Of a stretch of 64,000 nt of DNA, positions 17,835 to 26,269 are shown piece by piece; position 1 is the first letter of the stretch; each line of letters begins with the position of its first letter. The position numbers and the translations under genes were made by a program. The stretch spans positions 2,666,001 to 2,730,000 of the forward strand of contig NZ_CP072827.1 in NCBI RefSeq assembly GCF_017916255.1, given 5' to 3'. Source of the DNA: Streptomyces mobaraensis NBRC 13819 = DSM 40847 (GTDB lineage: Bacteria > Actinomycetota > Actinomycetes > Streptomycetales > Streptomycetaceae). Below the pieces are notes generated by a model. The model saw nothing but the letters and a program-made list of their open reading frames with translations, did no database searches and was not told the DNA's origin.

Positions 17835-18706
17835 CGGGCGTCTCCCGCCGGGTAGAACGGCAGCCGGGGGTCGGCCGGCTGCCGGGGCCAGGTGGCGCGG
17901 ATCCAGGCGTGGTCGGGGTGGTCGCGGATCAGCCACTCCCGGGGGCCGGGGCCCGCCATGACGTTGAGGTAGTACATCGGGTGGCCGGGCGCGGCGACGG
18001 ACGGGCCGTGCCAGCCGTCGGGGATCAGCACCGCGTCGCCGGTGCGGACCTCCGCGAGGACATCGGTTCCCCCGGCGCGGGAGGGCGACACCCGCTGGTA
18101 GCCGAGACCGGGTTCGCCGCCGGGGCCCGGGGCGATCTCGAAGTAGTAGATCTCCTCCAGCCGGGACTCCTCCCCCGGCCGGTCCTCGTCGTGCTTGTGC
18201 GGCGGGTACGAGGACCAGTTGCCGCCCGGGGTGAGGACCTCGACGGCGATCAGCCGGTCGCAGGCGAACACGTCCGCCGCCGCGAAGTTGTTGACCTGCC
18301 GCGAACAGCCGCCCGCGCCGCGCAGTTCGACGGGGACGGCCGGGGCGGGCCCGTACCGGGCCGGGAAGCGGTGCTCGCACCGCGCCCCGGCGAGCGCGAA
18401 CCGCCCGCCGGCGGGTGCGGTGACGGTGACGCGGGCGTCCCGTGGGACGTACGCGAAGTCGGTGACGGCCGTGAACACACTGTCCCGCCCGCGGAGCGTG
18501 AACGTCCCCCCGTCGAGGACGCGGACCGTGCAGCCGCCCGCCAGCGGCAGCACGATCCACTCGCTGCCGCCGGTGGCGAAGGCGTGGCTGCCGCCGGGCG
18601 GGAGGCTGAGGACCCGCAGCGACGACCGGTCCCAGCCGGCGCGGGCGGGATCGACGTCGAGGGAGTAGGGGCCGCGGGCGGCGCTGCCGGCGGGGAGGTG
18701 GGTCAT
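17831..18706 (-). CDS. iolB: 5-deoxy-glucuronate isomerase
   Basis: 291 aa from ATG 18706. Bicupin of the KduI/IolB family. The metal-binding segment SSYPPHKHDED (His-x-His) and the paired Glu in SRLEEIYYFEI are present, with the C-terminal HPMYYLNVMAG motif. It converts 5-deoxy-glucuronate to 5-keto-2-deoxygluconate, the substrate of IolC. It overlaps iolD by four bases but is separated from the upstream aldolase gene by a 314-bp repeat-rich gap, so it may have its own promoter. Confidence 0.93.
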   Translation of the reverse strand: MTHLPAGSAARGPYSLDVDPARAGWDRSSLRVLSLPPGGSHAFATGGSEWIVLPLAGGCTVRVLDGGTFTLRGRDSVFTAVTDFAYVPRDARVTVTAPAGGRFALAGARCEHRFPARYGPAPAVPVELRGAGGCSRQVNNFAAADVFACDRLIAVEVLTPGGNWSSYPPHKHDEDRPGEESRLEEIYYFEIAPGPGGEPGLGYQRVSPSRAGGTDVLAEVRTGDAVLIPDGWHGPSVAAPGHPMYYLNVMAGPGPREWLIRDHPDHAWIRATWPRQPADPRLPFYPAGDAR

Positions 18707-19020
18707 GGCGCGGGCTCCTGCGGGGTCTGGGGCGGGGCCGGGCGGGATCTGGTGGGATCTGGCGGGATCTGGCGAGGCGGTATCGGGCGGGACGGGATCG
18801 AGCGGGGCGGGATCGGGCGGAACGGGCCGGGTGGAGCGAGGGCCTGGGTGTTCCCGGCCTCCCCTCCTCCCTTCCCCGGGCCGCGGACGGGGACGCGTGG
18901 GCACGTGGGACGGGGGTGATGCAGGGGCCGTGCCCCCGCACCCCCGGCAACCCGAGCACCGCGCGGTCGTCCTCAAACACCGGGCCGGCTGGTTCGGCAC
19001 GTGCCGGCGGGCGCGCGGCC
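18707..19020. repeat. repeat-rich gap between aldolase gene and iolB
   Basis: No gene is supported here. Near iolB (about 18735-18830) there are degenerate 10-bp tandem units of GGGATCTGGC/GGGATCGGGC. Further right, 18940-18964 is an exact 25-bp copy of 19118-19142 in the aldolase gene (core CCCCCGGCAACCCGAGCACC), joined to GTCCTCAAACACCGGGCCGG, which matches one arm of the dispersed repeat at 22268-22319. Confidence 0.6.
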
Positions 19021-19926
19021 TCATCCGCATCCGACCAGCCCCGCCACCCGGTCCACCGCCCCCGCCACGTCCCCGTCCGGCGGGTAGAGCAGCGCCCGTC
19101 CCGCGACCATCCCCCGTACCCCCGGCAACCCGAGCACCGCGCCCCACCGTTCGTAGGCCCGCTCGGCGTCGTCGGGACGGGTGCCCGCGTCGCCGCCGAG
19201 GAGGACGACGGGGAGGGTGGTGGCCCGCAGCACGTCGGCCATGGCGTCGGCGTCCTCGGTGACGGGGACCTTGAGCCAGGTGTAGGCGGAGGTGGCGCCG
19301 AGGCCGGAGGCGATGGTGAGGGAGGTGGTGACGGCCTCGGCGGTGAGGTCGGTGCGGAGCGGGCCGCCGGGGTCGCGGCGGCACAGGAACGGTTCGACGA
19401 AGACCGGCAGCCGGCACGCGGCCATGGCGTCGACGGCCCGGGCGGCGGACTCCAGGGTGCGCAGCGAGCCGGGGTCGTCCGGGTCGATGCGGAGCAGCAG
19501 CTTCCCGGCGTCGAAGCCGCGTCGGGCGAGGTCCTCTGCGCTCGGACCGGTGAAGCGGTCGTCGAGCTCGAAGGAGGCGCCGAAGAGGCCGCCGCGGTTC
19601 ATCGACCCCATGACGACCTTGCCGTCGAGGACCCCGAGCAGCAGCAGGTCGTCGAGGATGTCGGAGCTGGCGAGCACGCCGTCCACGCCCGGACGGGAGA
19701 GTGCCACGCAGAGACGTTCCAGCAGATCGGCGCGGTCGGCCATGGCGAGGCGGCGGCCACCGGCGGAGAGGGCGCCGCGCGCGGTGTGGTCGGCGGCGAC
19801 GACCAGCAGCCGCCCGGACGGCCCGAGCAGCGGGCGGCGGGGGCGGCGCGCGGCGGCCTCGGCGATGGCCTCGGGGTGCCGGCTGCGGACGGTGGTGAGC
19901 TCGGAGATGCGCACGCGCGGGGTCAC
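19021..19926 (-). CDS. Cgl0159-type (beta/alpha)8 aldolase, probable IolJ role
   Basis: 301 aa from GTG 19926, overlapping the iolC stop (GTGA). TIM-barrel aldolase related to the class I LsrF/DhnA type: a buried strand RLLVVAADH near the start, GKVVMGSMNRGG and LPVFVEPFLC in the middle, and a Lys in TWLKVPVTED as the likely Schiff-base residue. The ending VVLLGGDAGTRP and GMVAGRALLYP is a phosphate-binding pattern. By position it should cleave 2-deoxy-5-keto-gluconate 6-phosphate to malonic semialdehyde and dihydroxyacetone phosphate. The function is inferred from context; the fold is clear. Confidence 0.82.
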   Translation of the reverse strand: MTPRVRISELTTVRSRHPEAIAEAAARRPRRPLLGPSGRLLVVAADHTARGALSAGGRRLAMADRADLLERLCVALSRPGVDGVLASSDILDDLLLLGVLDGKVVMGSMNRGGLFGASFELDDRFTGPSAEDLARRGFDAGKLLLRIDPDDPGSLRTLESAARAVDAMAACRLPVFVEPFLCRRDPGGPLRTDLTAEAVTTSLTIASGLGATSAYTWLKVPVTEDADAMADVLRATTLPVVLLGGDAGTRPDDAERAYERWGAVLGLPGVRGMVAGRALLYPPDGDVAGAVDRVAGLVGCG

Positions 19927-21119
19927 GGCCGTTCGTCCTCTCGCGTGGCGGGCCGGGTCTCTTCGGACCCGTACGCCTCGGACCCGTGCGTCCCGGACCC
20001 GTACGCCTCGGGACCCCGCGCCTCGCGCCCGTGCGCCTCGGAACGGACCGCCTCGGGCCGAGGCCGCCCCACCATCCCGTAGCCGTCAGACCGAACCGCC
20101 TCGACGCGGCCCGCCAGCAGCGCCTCCACCTCCTCCGGCCGCGGCATCGCCGACGAGCAGGCGAGCCGGGAGGCGACGAGGGCGCCGGCGGCGTTGGCGT
20201 AGCGGAGGACGTCCGGCAGGGGGCGGCCGGCGAGGAGGCCGTGGCAGAGGGCGCCGCCGAACGCGTCGCCGGCGCCGAGGCCGTTGAGGACCTCGACCGG
20301 GACGGGCGGCACCTCCGCGCGGGTGCCGTCGCGGTGCAGGGCGAGGACGCCGTCGGGTCCCCGCTTCACGACGGCGAGTTCGGCGCCCGCGGCGAGCAGC
20401 GCCCGCGCGGCGGCCTCGGGTTCGCGCTCGCCGGTGGCGACCTCGCACTCGTCGAGGTTGCCGACGGCGACGGTCGCGTGCCGCAGGGCCGCCGCGTAGT
20501 GGGGGCGCGCGGCGCCGGCCGCGGCGGCGCCCGTCCGGCCACCCGCGCCGGAGGCGCCGCCCTCGCCGCCCCAGAACAGCGGTCGCCAGTCGAGGTCGAA
20601 GACGGTGTGGCCGCGCCGCTCGCGGGCCGCGAGCGCGGCGAGGGTGGCGGACCGGCTGGGCTCCTCGCACAGGCCCGTGCCGGTGACCCAGAGGATCCGG
20701 GCGGCGCGGATCGCCGCCAGGTCCAGCTCCTCGGGCCGGATTTCCAGGTCGGGCGCCTTGGGGCGGCGGTAGAAGTACAGCGGGAAGTCGTCGGGCGGGA
20801 AGATCTCGCAGAACGTGAGGGGGGTCGGATAGGCGGGGACGGGCGTCACCCAGCGGTCGTCGACGCCGAAGCCGCGGAGTTCGGTGTGCAGGTAGGCGCC
20901 GAAGGGATCGGCGCCGGTACGGCTGATCAGGGCCGTGCGGCGGCCCAGCCGGGCTGCGGCGACGGCCACGTTGGCCGCCGAGCCGCCGAGGAACTTCCCG
21001 AAGGCGTCCACCTCCGCCAGCGGAACGCCGGCCCGGAGCGGATAGAGGTCCACGCCGAGCCGTCCCATGGCGATCAGGTCGTAGGCGTAGGGGGGCTGCG
21101 GTCCGTCCGGCTCGCTCAT
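19923..21119 (-). CDS. iolC: 5-dehydro-2-deoxygluconokinase (PfkB family)
   Basis: 398 aa. PfkB/ribokinase fold: GRLGVDLYP and FGKFLGGSAANVAVAAARLG at the N-terminus, and the catalytic/anion-hole GLGAGDAFGGAL near the C-terminus. It phosphorylates 5-keto-2-deoxygluconate. It is longer than the roughly 330 aa usual for IolC because of an Ala/Gly-rich insert (about 190-210) and a hydrophilic tail of about 60 residues made of 5-residue units (EAYGS/EAHGR) from a 15-bp DNA repeat. Its promoter appears leaderless: TTGACA, 17 bp, TTACAC, 8 bp, ATG. Confidence 0.92.
   Translation of the reverse strand: MSEPDGPQPPYAYDLIAMGRLGVDLYPLRAGVPLAEVDAFGKFLGGSAANVAVAAARLGRRTALISRTGADPFGAYLHTELRGFGVDDRWVTPVPAYPTPLTFCEIFPPDDFPLYFYRRPKAPDLEIRPEELDLAAIRAARILWVTGTGLCEEPSRSATLAALAARERRGHTVFDLDWRPLFWGGEGGASGAGGRTGAAAAGAARPHYAAALRHATVAVGNLDECEVATGEREPEAAARALLAAGAELAVVKRGPDGVLALHRDGTRAEVPPVPVEVLNGLGAGDAFGGALCHGLLAGRPLPDVLRYANAAGALVASRLACSSAMPRPEEVEALLAGRVEAVRSDGYGMVGRPRPEAVRSEAHGREARGPEAYGSGTHGSEAYGSEETRPATREDERP
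19971..20060. repeat. 15-bp tandem repeat at the 3' end of iolC
   Basis: Six in-frame 15-bp units begin at 19971, 19986, 20001, 20016, 20031 and 20046, each a variant of GTACGCCTCGGACCC. They encode a pentapeptide tail outside the kinase fold. Confidence 0.8.
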
Positions 21120-21306
21120 GGGGTCAGGTGTAACCGGGGCCGCCGAACACTGTCAAGGATTTGTCCTTACATATTGACGTGCCATGCGGACAGCTTGACG
21201 TTACGTCCGTATGTCCTGTCGAAGCCTTGACACCCCCTCACCGGCCCAGGAAGCTACGGACATCCCCCGGTGAGACCTCGTCCGACTCGTCCGAGAGGAG
21301 AGCCGC
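21120..21306. promoter_or_regulatory. divergent iol promoter region with repeated operator half-sites
   Basis: A TTGACA lies on the minus strand at 21156-21151, in good register with TTACAC and the iolC ATG. On the plus strand, TTGACGT occurs at 21174-21180 and 21195-21201 (21-bp period) and TTGACA at 21227-21232. GGACA/TGTCC half-sites occur at 21162-21166, 21188-21192, 21212-21216 and 21258-21262, two of them inside TACGGACAT-like units. This density suggests binding of one regulator controlling both arms. No regulator gene is adjacent. Confidence 0.6.
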
Positions 21307-22200
21307 ATGCTCGACCGGATCCGCGTCGGTTCGGCGCCCGACTCCTGGGGCGTCTGGTTCGCCGACGATCCCGTGCAGGTGCCCTGGCGGCGCTTCCTGG
21401 ACGAGGTCGCCGACGCGGGCTACCGCTGGATCGAGCTCGGCCCGTACGGCTACCTCCCCACCGACCCCGTCCGGCTGCGCGACGAGACCGCCCGGCGCGG
21501 CCTGAGCGTCTCGGCGGGGACGGTCTTCACCGCACTGCACCGCGGCCCGGCCGTCTGGGACGCGACGTGGGAGCACGTCTCCCGGGTCGCCGCCCTGGCC
21601 CGCGACACCGGCGCCCGCCACCTCGTCGTCATCCCGTCCTTCTGGCGCGACGACCGCACCGCCGAACGCCTGGAGGACCCCGAACTGACGCCCGAGCAGT
21701 GGCGCCTGCTGGCCGCCGGCATGGAGCGGCTGGCCCGCGAGGTCCGTGACGCGTACGGGCTGGAGATCGTCGTGCATCCGCACGCCGACACCCACATCGA
21801 CACCGAGGAGCACGTCACCCGCTTTCTGGACGCGACCGATCCGGATCTCGTGCGGCTGTGCCTGGACACCGGGCACTACGCCTACTGCGGCGGCGACAGC
21901 GTCCGGCTCATCGAGACGTACGGGGAGCGGATCGGCTACCTCCACCTGAAGCAGGTGGATCCCGACGTGCTCGCCGACGTCGTCGCGCGGGGGACGGCGT
22001 TCGGGCCGGCGGTACGGCAGGGGGTGATGTGCGAGCCCCCTCGCGGGGTGCCCGCTCTGGGACCCGTGCTCGCCGCCGCGGCGCGGCTCGACGTCGACCT
22101 GTTCGCGATCGTCGAGCAGGACATGTATCCCTGCGCGCCGGACGCCCCTTTGCCCATCGCCCGGCGGACGCGCGCGTTCCTGCGCTCGTGCGGCGCGTAG
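21307..22200 (+). CDS. iolE: inosose dehydratase-like TIM-barrel protein
   Basis: 297 aa, the same length as Bacillus IolE. It starts at ATG 21307 after GAGGAG. AP-endonuclease-2/xylose-isomerase-like fold: SAPDSWGVWFADDP near the start (typical of IolE), YRWIELGPYGYLP, a metal-site stretch VVHPHADTHIDTE, LCLDTGHYAYCGGD, and a Glu in FAIVEQDMYPC. Divergent position opposite iolC, in an otherwise nearly complete inositol set, supports 2-keto-myo-inositol dehydratase. Some paralogues act on other inositol isomers, so the exact substrate is open. Confidence 0.82.
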   Translation: MLDRIRVGSAPDSWGVWFADDPVQVPWRRFLDEVADAGYRWIELGPYGYLPTDPVRLRDETARRGLSVSAGTVFTALHRGPAVWDATWEHVSRVAALARDTGARHLVVIPSFWRDDRTAERLEDPELTPEQWRLLAAGMERLAREVRDAYGLEIVVHPHADTHIDTEEHVTRFLDATDPDLVRLCLDTGHYAYCGGDSVRLIETYGERIGYLHLKQVDPDVLADVVARGTAFGPAVRQGVMCEPPRGVPALGPVLAAAARLDVDLFAIVEQDMYPCAPDAPLPIARRTRAFLRSCGA

Positions 22201-22223
22201 CGCCGCGGTGTTCGAGCCCCGGT

Positions 22224-22383
22224 CCCACCCTTTCACCGTTTCCTGGGGGCAAGCCCCCAGACCCCCATGTCCTCAAACGCCGGACGGGCTGAAATCAGCC
22301 CGTCCGGCGTTTGAGGACAGCGCCCGCAGGGCGCTTCGGGGGTGCGGGGGCGCAGCCCCCGCAGGAAACGGTGGAAGGGCGGG
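22224..22383. repeat. compound dispersed inverted repeat (Streptomyces extragenic type)
   Basis: The core is a perfect 25-bp stem, 22268-22292 and 22295-22319, with a 2-nt centre; one arm begins TGTCCTCAAACGCCGGACGG. It is flanked by smaller hairpins (22243-22260 CTGGGGGCAAGCCCCCAG and about 22344-22362), and by outer arms CACCGTTTCCT (22234-22244) and AGGAAACGGTG (22363-22373). It lies between two genes of the same operon arm, so it may dampen or terminate transcription before the iolG-like gene. Related pieces occur at about 4765-4800, 18968-18990, 38173-38229 and 57078-57150. Confidence 0.85.
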
Positions 22384-22418
22384 ACCGGGGCAAACCCACC
22401 CACCCACAAGGAAGCACC

Positions 22419-23444
22419 ATGAGAGACCTCCGCATCGCCCTCCTCGGCGCAGGCCGCATCGGCTCCTTCCACGCCGCCACCCTGGCCCGCACGGACGGCG
22501 TCGGTGACATCCTGATCGCCGACGCCGACCCGCCCCGCGCCGCCGCCCTCGCCGCGCGGACCGGCGCGAAAGCCCTCGACTCGCCAGAGGAGGCGTTCGA
22601 GGCGGGCGTCGACGCCGTCGTCATCGCCACCGCGACCGCGTCCCACGCCGACCTGATCACCCGAGCCGCCCGCGCCGGCCTCCCCGCCTTCTGCGAGAAG
22701 CCGATCGCCGTCGACCTCCCGGGCACGGCCCGGGCCCTGGCCGAGGCGGAACGGGCGGGCACCCTGCTCCAGATCGGCTTCCAGCGCCGCTTCGACGCCG
22801 GCTACCGCGCCGCCCGCGAGGCGCTGCGCGCCGGGCGCCTGGGCCGGGTGCACACCATCCGGGCCGTCACCTCCGACCCGGCGCCGCCACCGGCGGAGTT
22901 CCTCCCGCTCTCCGGCGGCCTCTTCCGCGACTGCATGGTGCACGACTTCGACACCGTCCGGTGGCTGACGGGACGGGAGGTGACCGAGGTCTACGCCCGG
23001 GGCACGGACGCGGGCGCGCCGGCCTTCCGGGAGCACGGTGACGTGGACACCGCCTGCGCGCTGCTCACCCTGGACGACGGCACGCTGGTCTCGGCCACGG
23101 CCACCCGCTACAACGGCGCGGGCTACGACGTCCGTACGGAGCTGTGCGGGGACCGCGACCAGTGGGCGGTGGGCCTGGACGCCCGGACGCCGCTCACCTC
23201 CGCCGAACCGACCGGCCCGGGAGGCCCGGAGCACCCCTGGCCCGGGTTCCTCGAACGCTTCGAGAGCGCGTACCGCGCCGAGCTGGACGCCTTCGCGCGC
23301 GCCGTGCGCGGCGCGCTGGACAGCCCGTGCCCCGGCCGTGAGGGCCTGAACGCCCTGCTGATCGCCGAGGCGTGCGAGCTGTCCCGCCGGGAGAACCGGC
23401 CGGTGGCACCGGCCGAACCGGCCGCGGCGGCCGGGCTCGGCTGA
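22419..23444 (+). CDS. iolG: Gfo/Idh/MocA-family oxidoreductase, probable inositol 2-dehydrogenase
   Basis: 341 aa from ATG 22419, with AAGGA upstream. The Rossmann motif is LLGAGRIGSFHA (about 6-17). The family EKP is in FCEKPIAVDLPG. The catalytic region has GGLFRDCMVHDFDTVRWL, giving the conserved Asp and the D-x3-W of inositol dehydrogenases. It oxidises myo-inositol (or a related cyclitol) with NAD to the 2-inosose, the first step of the pathway. It follows the iolE-like gene but is separated by the compound repeat. No inositol transporter is in the window. Substrate assignment is inferred from context. Confidence 0.85.
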   Translation: MRDLRIALLGAGRIGSFHAATLARTDGVGDILIADADPPRAAALAARTGAKALDSPEEAFEAGVDAVVIATATASHADLITRAARAGLPAFCEKPIAVDLPGTARALAEAERAGTLLQIGFQRRFDAGYRAAREALRAGRLGRVHTIRAVTSDPAPPPAEFLPLSGGLFRDCMVHDFDTVRWLTGREVTEVYARGTDAGAPAFREHGDVDTACALLTLDDGTLVSATATRYNGAGYDVRTELCGDRDQWAVGLDARTPLTSAEPTGPGGPEHPWPGFLERFESAYRAELDAFARAVRGALDSPCPGREGLNALLIAEACELSRRENRPVAPAEPAAAAGLG

Positions 23445-23658
23445 CCGTACGGGCGCACGGCCGCCCGAACACCACGTCGCCACCGGGTTACGAGCGTCAC
23501 GGCCCGGTCAGTCTTCCTCGACAGCCATTCCACAGCCCCGCCCGCCCGGGTGGCCCGGGCCGCCGCCCGGGCAAGGCTGCTTGATCGAGAACGGCAGCGT
23601 CGCGGACCCCCCGACGGAACCCCCTCCGTGGCCGCGGCGCAGTGGAGAGGCGCGAGAG

Positions 23659-23865
23659 ATGACCGACCGTCGACTCTGGTCCTACAAAGAGATCGCCGCA
23701 CACATCGGGGTGCAGACCGATACGGTGCGGTCCTACCGCAAGCACGGTCTGCTGCCGTCGCCCGACCTCACCGAGAACGGGAAGCCGTACTGGTTCGCCG
23801 ACACCATCCGGTTGTGGGTCGCCGAACGCCCCGGCAACCGGGCCCGGCGCGCACGCCGGGGCTGA
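23659..23865 (+). CDS. small MerR/excisionase-like HTH protein
   Basis: 68 aa from ATG 23659 (GAGAGG upstream); an open upstream extension to 23581 lacks composition support. It is a winged-helix fragment: YKEIAAHIGVQTDTVRSYRKH is HTH-like, followed by LPSPD, GKPYWFADTIRLWVAERPG. This resembles excisionase/AlpA-type or helix-turn-helix domain 17 proteins. Such genes are sometimes phage remnants, but here no integrase, att site or phage gene is seen. It may bind DNA alone. It lies just before the copper chaperone gene. Confidence 0.7.
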   Translation: MTDRRLWSYKEIAAHIGVQTDTVRSYRKHGLLPSPDLTENGKPYWFADTIRLWVAERPGNRARRARRG

Positions 23866-23898
23866 ACCGCCCCGGGGGCCCGCCCCAAGCCCGATCGG

Positions 23899-23915
23899 AT
23901 ACCCCGGGGGGGTAC
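23899..23915. promoter_or_regulatory. CsoR-like copper operator
   Basis: ATACCCCGGGGGGGTAC, a pseudo-palindrome of C and G runs flanked by TA, sits 48 bp upstream of the copper chaperone ATG. CsoR operators in actinobacteria have this form (TACCCC...GGGGTA). I infer copper-responsive de-repression. Confidence 0.75.
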
Positions 23916-23962
23916 GATGGCGGCGCAGTCGCCAACCGGTCCACTTCACCGAGGAGCACAGC

Positions 23963-24196
23963 ATGACGCACGGAACGACCGCCGGGACCACCACCGTCTA
24001 CCAGGTGACCGGCATGACCTGCGGCCACTGCGAGAGCGCGGTCGGCAGCGAGCTCTCCGCGCTCGACGGGGTGACCTCCGTCAAGGCCGAGGCGTCCGCC
24101 GGCCGGGTCACCGTGGTCTCGGAAGGCCCGCTGGACGACGAGGCCGTCCGGGCCGCCGTCGACGAGGCGGGATACGAGCTGGTGGGCCGCGCCTGA
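23963..24196 (+). CDS. copZ: CopZ-like copper chaperone (HMA domain)
   Basis: 77 aa, one heavy-metal-associated domain. The metal motif is GMTCGHCESAV (M-x-C-x2-C), and the beta-alpha-beta-beta-alpha-beta pattern is complete through DEAGYELVG. It binds Cu(I) in the cytosol and passes it to a CopA-type ATPase or to CsoR. A CsoR-like operator precedes it and a strong terminator follows, so it is probably monocistronic; no copper ATPase is next to it. Confidence 0.93.
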   Translation: MTHGTTAGTTTVYQVTGMTCGHCESAVGSELSALDGVTSVKAEASAGRVTVVSEGPLDDEAVRAAVDEAGYELVGRA

Positions 24197-24220
24197 TCCG
24201 GCTCCCGAGCACAACCCCGA

Positions 24221-24251
24221 CAAGGGCCCTGATTTCCGTTCAGGGCCCTTG
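24221..24251 (+). terminator. strong hairpin after copZ
   Basis: Perfect 12-bp stem CAAGGGCCCTGA (24221-24232) and TCAGGGCCCTTG (24240-24251) with a 7-nt loop, 24 bp after the copZ stop. Confidence 0.9.
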
Positions 24252-24383
24252 CCCTTTGCCGCCCCCTTTGTCACCGCCGACGCCACCCGAAAACAAGAGA
24301 CCTAGATCACAGCAATTCCGGGGTAACCATTCCGTGCATGGATTGGTCTAACCAGGCAGTGCTGGATCGTCTTGGGGGACGGG

Positions 24384-24611
24384 CCGGCCACGCGTGGCCG
24401 GGACACGTACCCGGGGAGCTTTGAGCGGCCCTCCCGTCCGTACGTTGTCCCGGCAGATCGCGTCCGAGGGGCGGCGCACCCCGGTGCGCCGCGGGAACGG
24501 TGAGCGCGCGGCGCGCATTCGGACTCCCGGGCGGATCCCGTGGGGGGAATCCGCTTCGGGACGGAAAGCGCCCCGCTCCGACCCGTGGGGGGATCGGAGC
24601 CGGGGCGCTTT
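24384..24611 (+). ncRNA. candidate structured RNA in the copZ-citA gap
   Basis: The 615 bp between the convergent copZ and citA genes holds no convincing ORF but a series of hairpins: an 18-bp palindrome CCGGCCACGCGTGGCCGG (24384-24401), a 22-nt palindrome at 24471-24492 (arms GCGGCGCACC/GGTGCGCCGC), a GCGGAT/ATCCGC hairpin near 24532-24555, and a strong terminator-like stem at 24565-24611 (AAAGCGCCCCG/CGGGGCGCTTT, then TTC). A palindromic TGGTCTAACCA lies upstream at about 24344-24354. I infer a plus-strand transcript ending near 24612, either a small RNA or the remnant leader of a lost gene. Confidence 0.35.
24565..24611 (+). terminator. strong terminator of the candidate RNA
   Basis: Stem AAAGCGCCCCG (24565-24575) and CGGGGCGCTTT (24601-24611), extended inside by CTCCGA/TCGGAG, followed on the plus strand by TTC. 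The hairpin is near-symmetric and could also act on the minus strand. Confidence 0.8.
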
Positions 24612-24618
24612 TCATTGA

Positions 24619-24669
24619 TGCCATGTACAACTTCCTGCGTTGCCATGTACATGTGCTACGTACATCATT
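24619..24669. repeat. A/T-rich island with repeated TGCCATGTACA
   Basis: TGCCATGTACA occurs at 24619-24629 and 24641-24651 (22-bp period). The second copy overlaps the palindrome CATGTACATG (24644-24653) and is followed by TACGTACATC and TTTTTATTAG. It looks like an operator array in a locally A/T-rich patch, with no gene obviously served by it. Confidence 0.6.
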
Positions 24670-24739
24670 TTTATTAGGGGTAACCGCCGGTATCACCTTG
24701 ACAGGCCGGTGACGTCCGATTCGACCCCTGATACGCCAA

Positions 24740-24780
24740 CGGCGCCCCCGCCGTCCCCCGAAGGGGAGGCGAGGGCGCCG
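24740..24780 (-). terminator. hairpin after citrate synthase gene
   Basis: Outer stem CGGCGCCC (24740-24747) and GGGCGCCG (24773-24780), with inner CCCC/GGGG pairing around CGAA, 32 bp downstream of the citA stop. Confidence 0.75.
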
Positions 24781-24811
24781 TACGCGCGGACCGGACGGGC
24801 CGGCGTGAGGG

Positions 24812-26101
<1,290 letters not shown>

Positions 26102-26269
26102 GTCATCCCTCACCGACGTTGTGCCTCTTCTTCGAGGTGCCCTGACTACCCCTACCTTCCCCCATTTGGACGCGGTCCGTGCACTCGGGGTCGGCCATAG
26201 GGCCCAAGAGCGGCACTGAGTGCCGTCCAGCGTGCCATCCTGCCCCCTTCGCCCCGATTGGTAAACCGC

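Noticed and set aside
23659..23865. Excisionase of an integrated element
   Set aside because: No integrase, att-like direct repeats, tRNA gene or phage/plasmid genes are nearby.
24342..24356. TGGTCTAACCA as a DasR site
   Set aside because: The DasR consensus has TGGTCTAGACCA; one base is missing here and no chitin or GlcNAc gene is downstream.
24394..24618. 74-codon plus-strand ORF in the copZ-citA gap
   Set aside because: No RBS, Arg/Pro/Gly-rich product, and it runs through two hairpins and a terminator; a structured RNA explains the region better.
24302..24652. 116-codon minus-strand ORF in the same gap
   Set aside because: Also crosses all hairpins, and its codon pattern is not like neighbouring genes.
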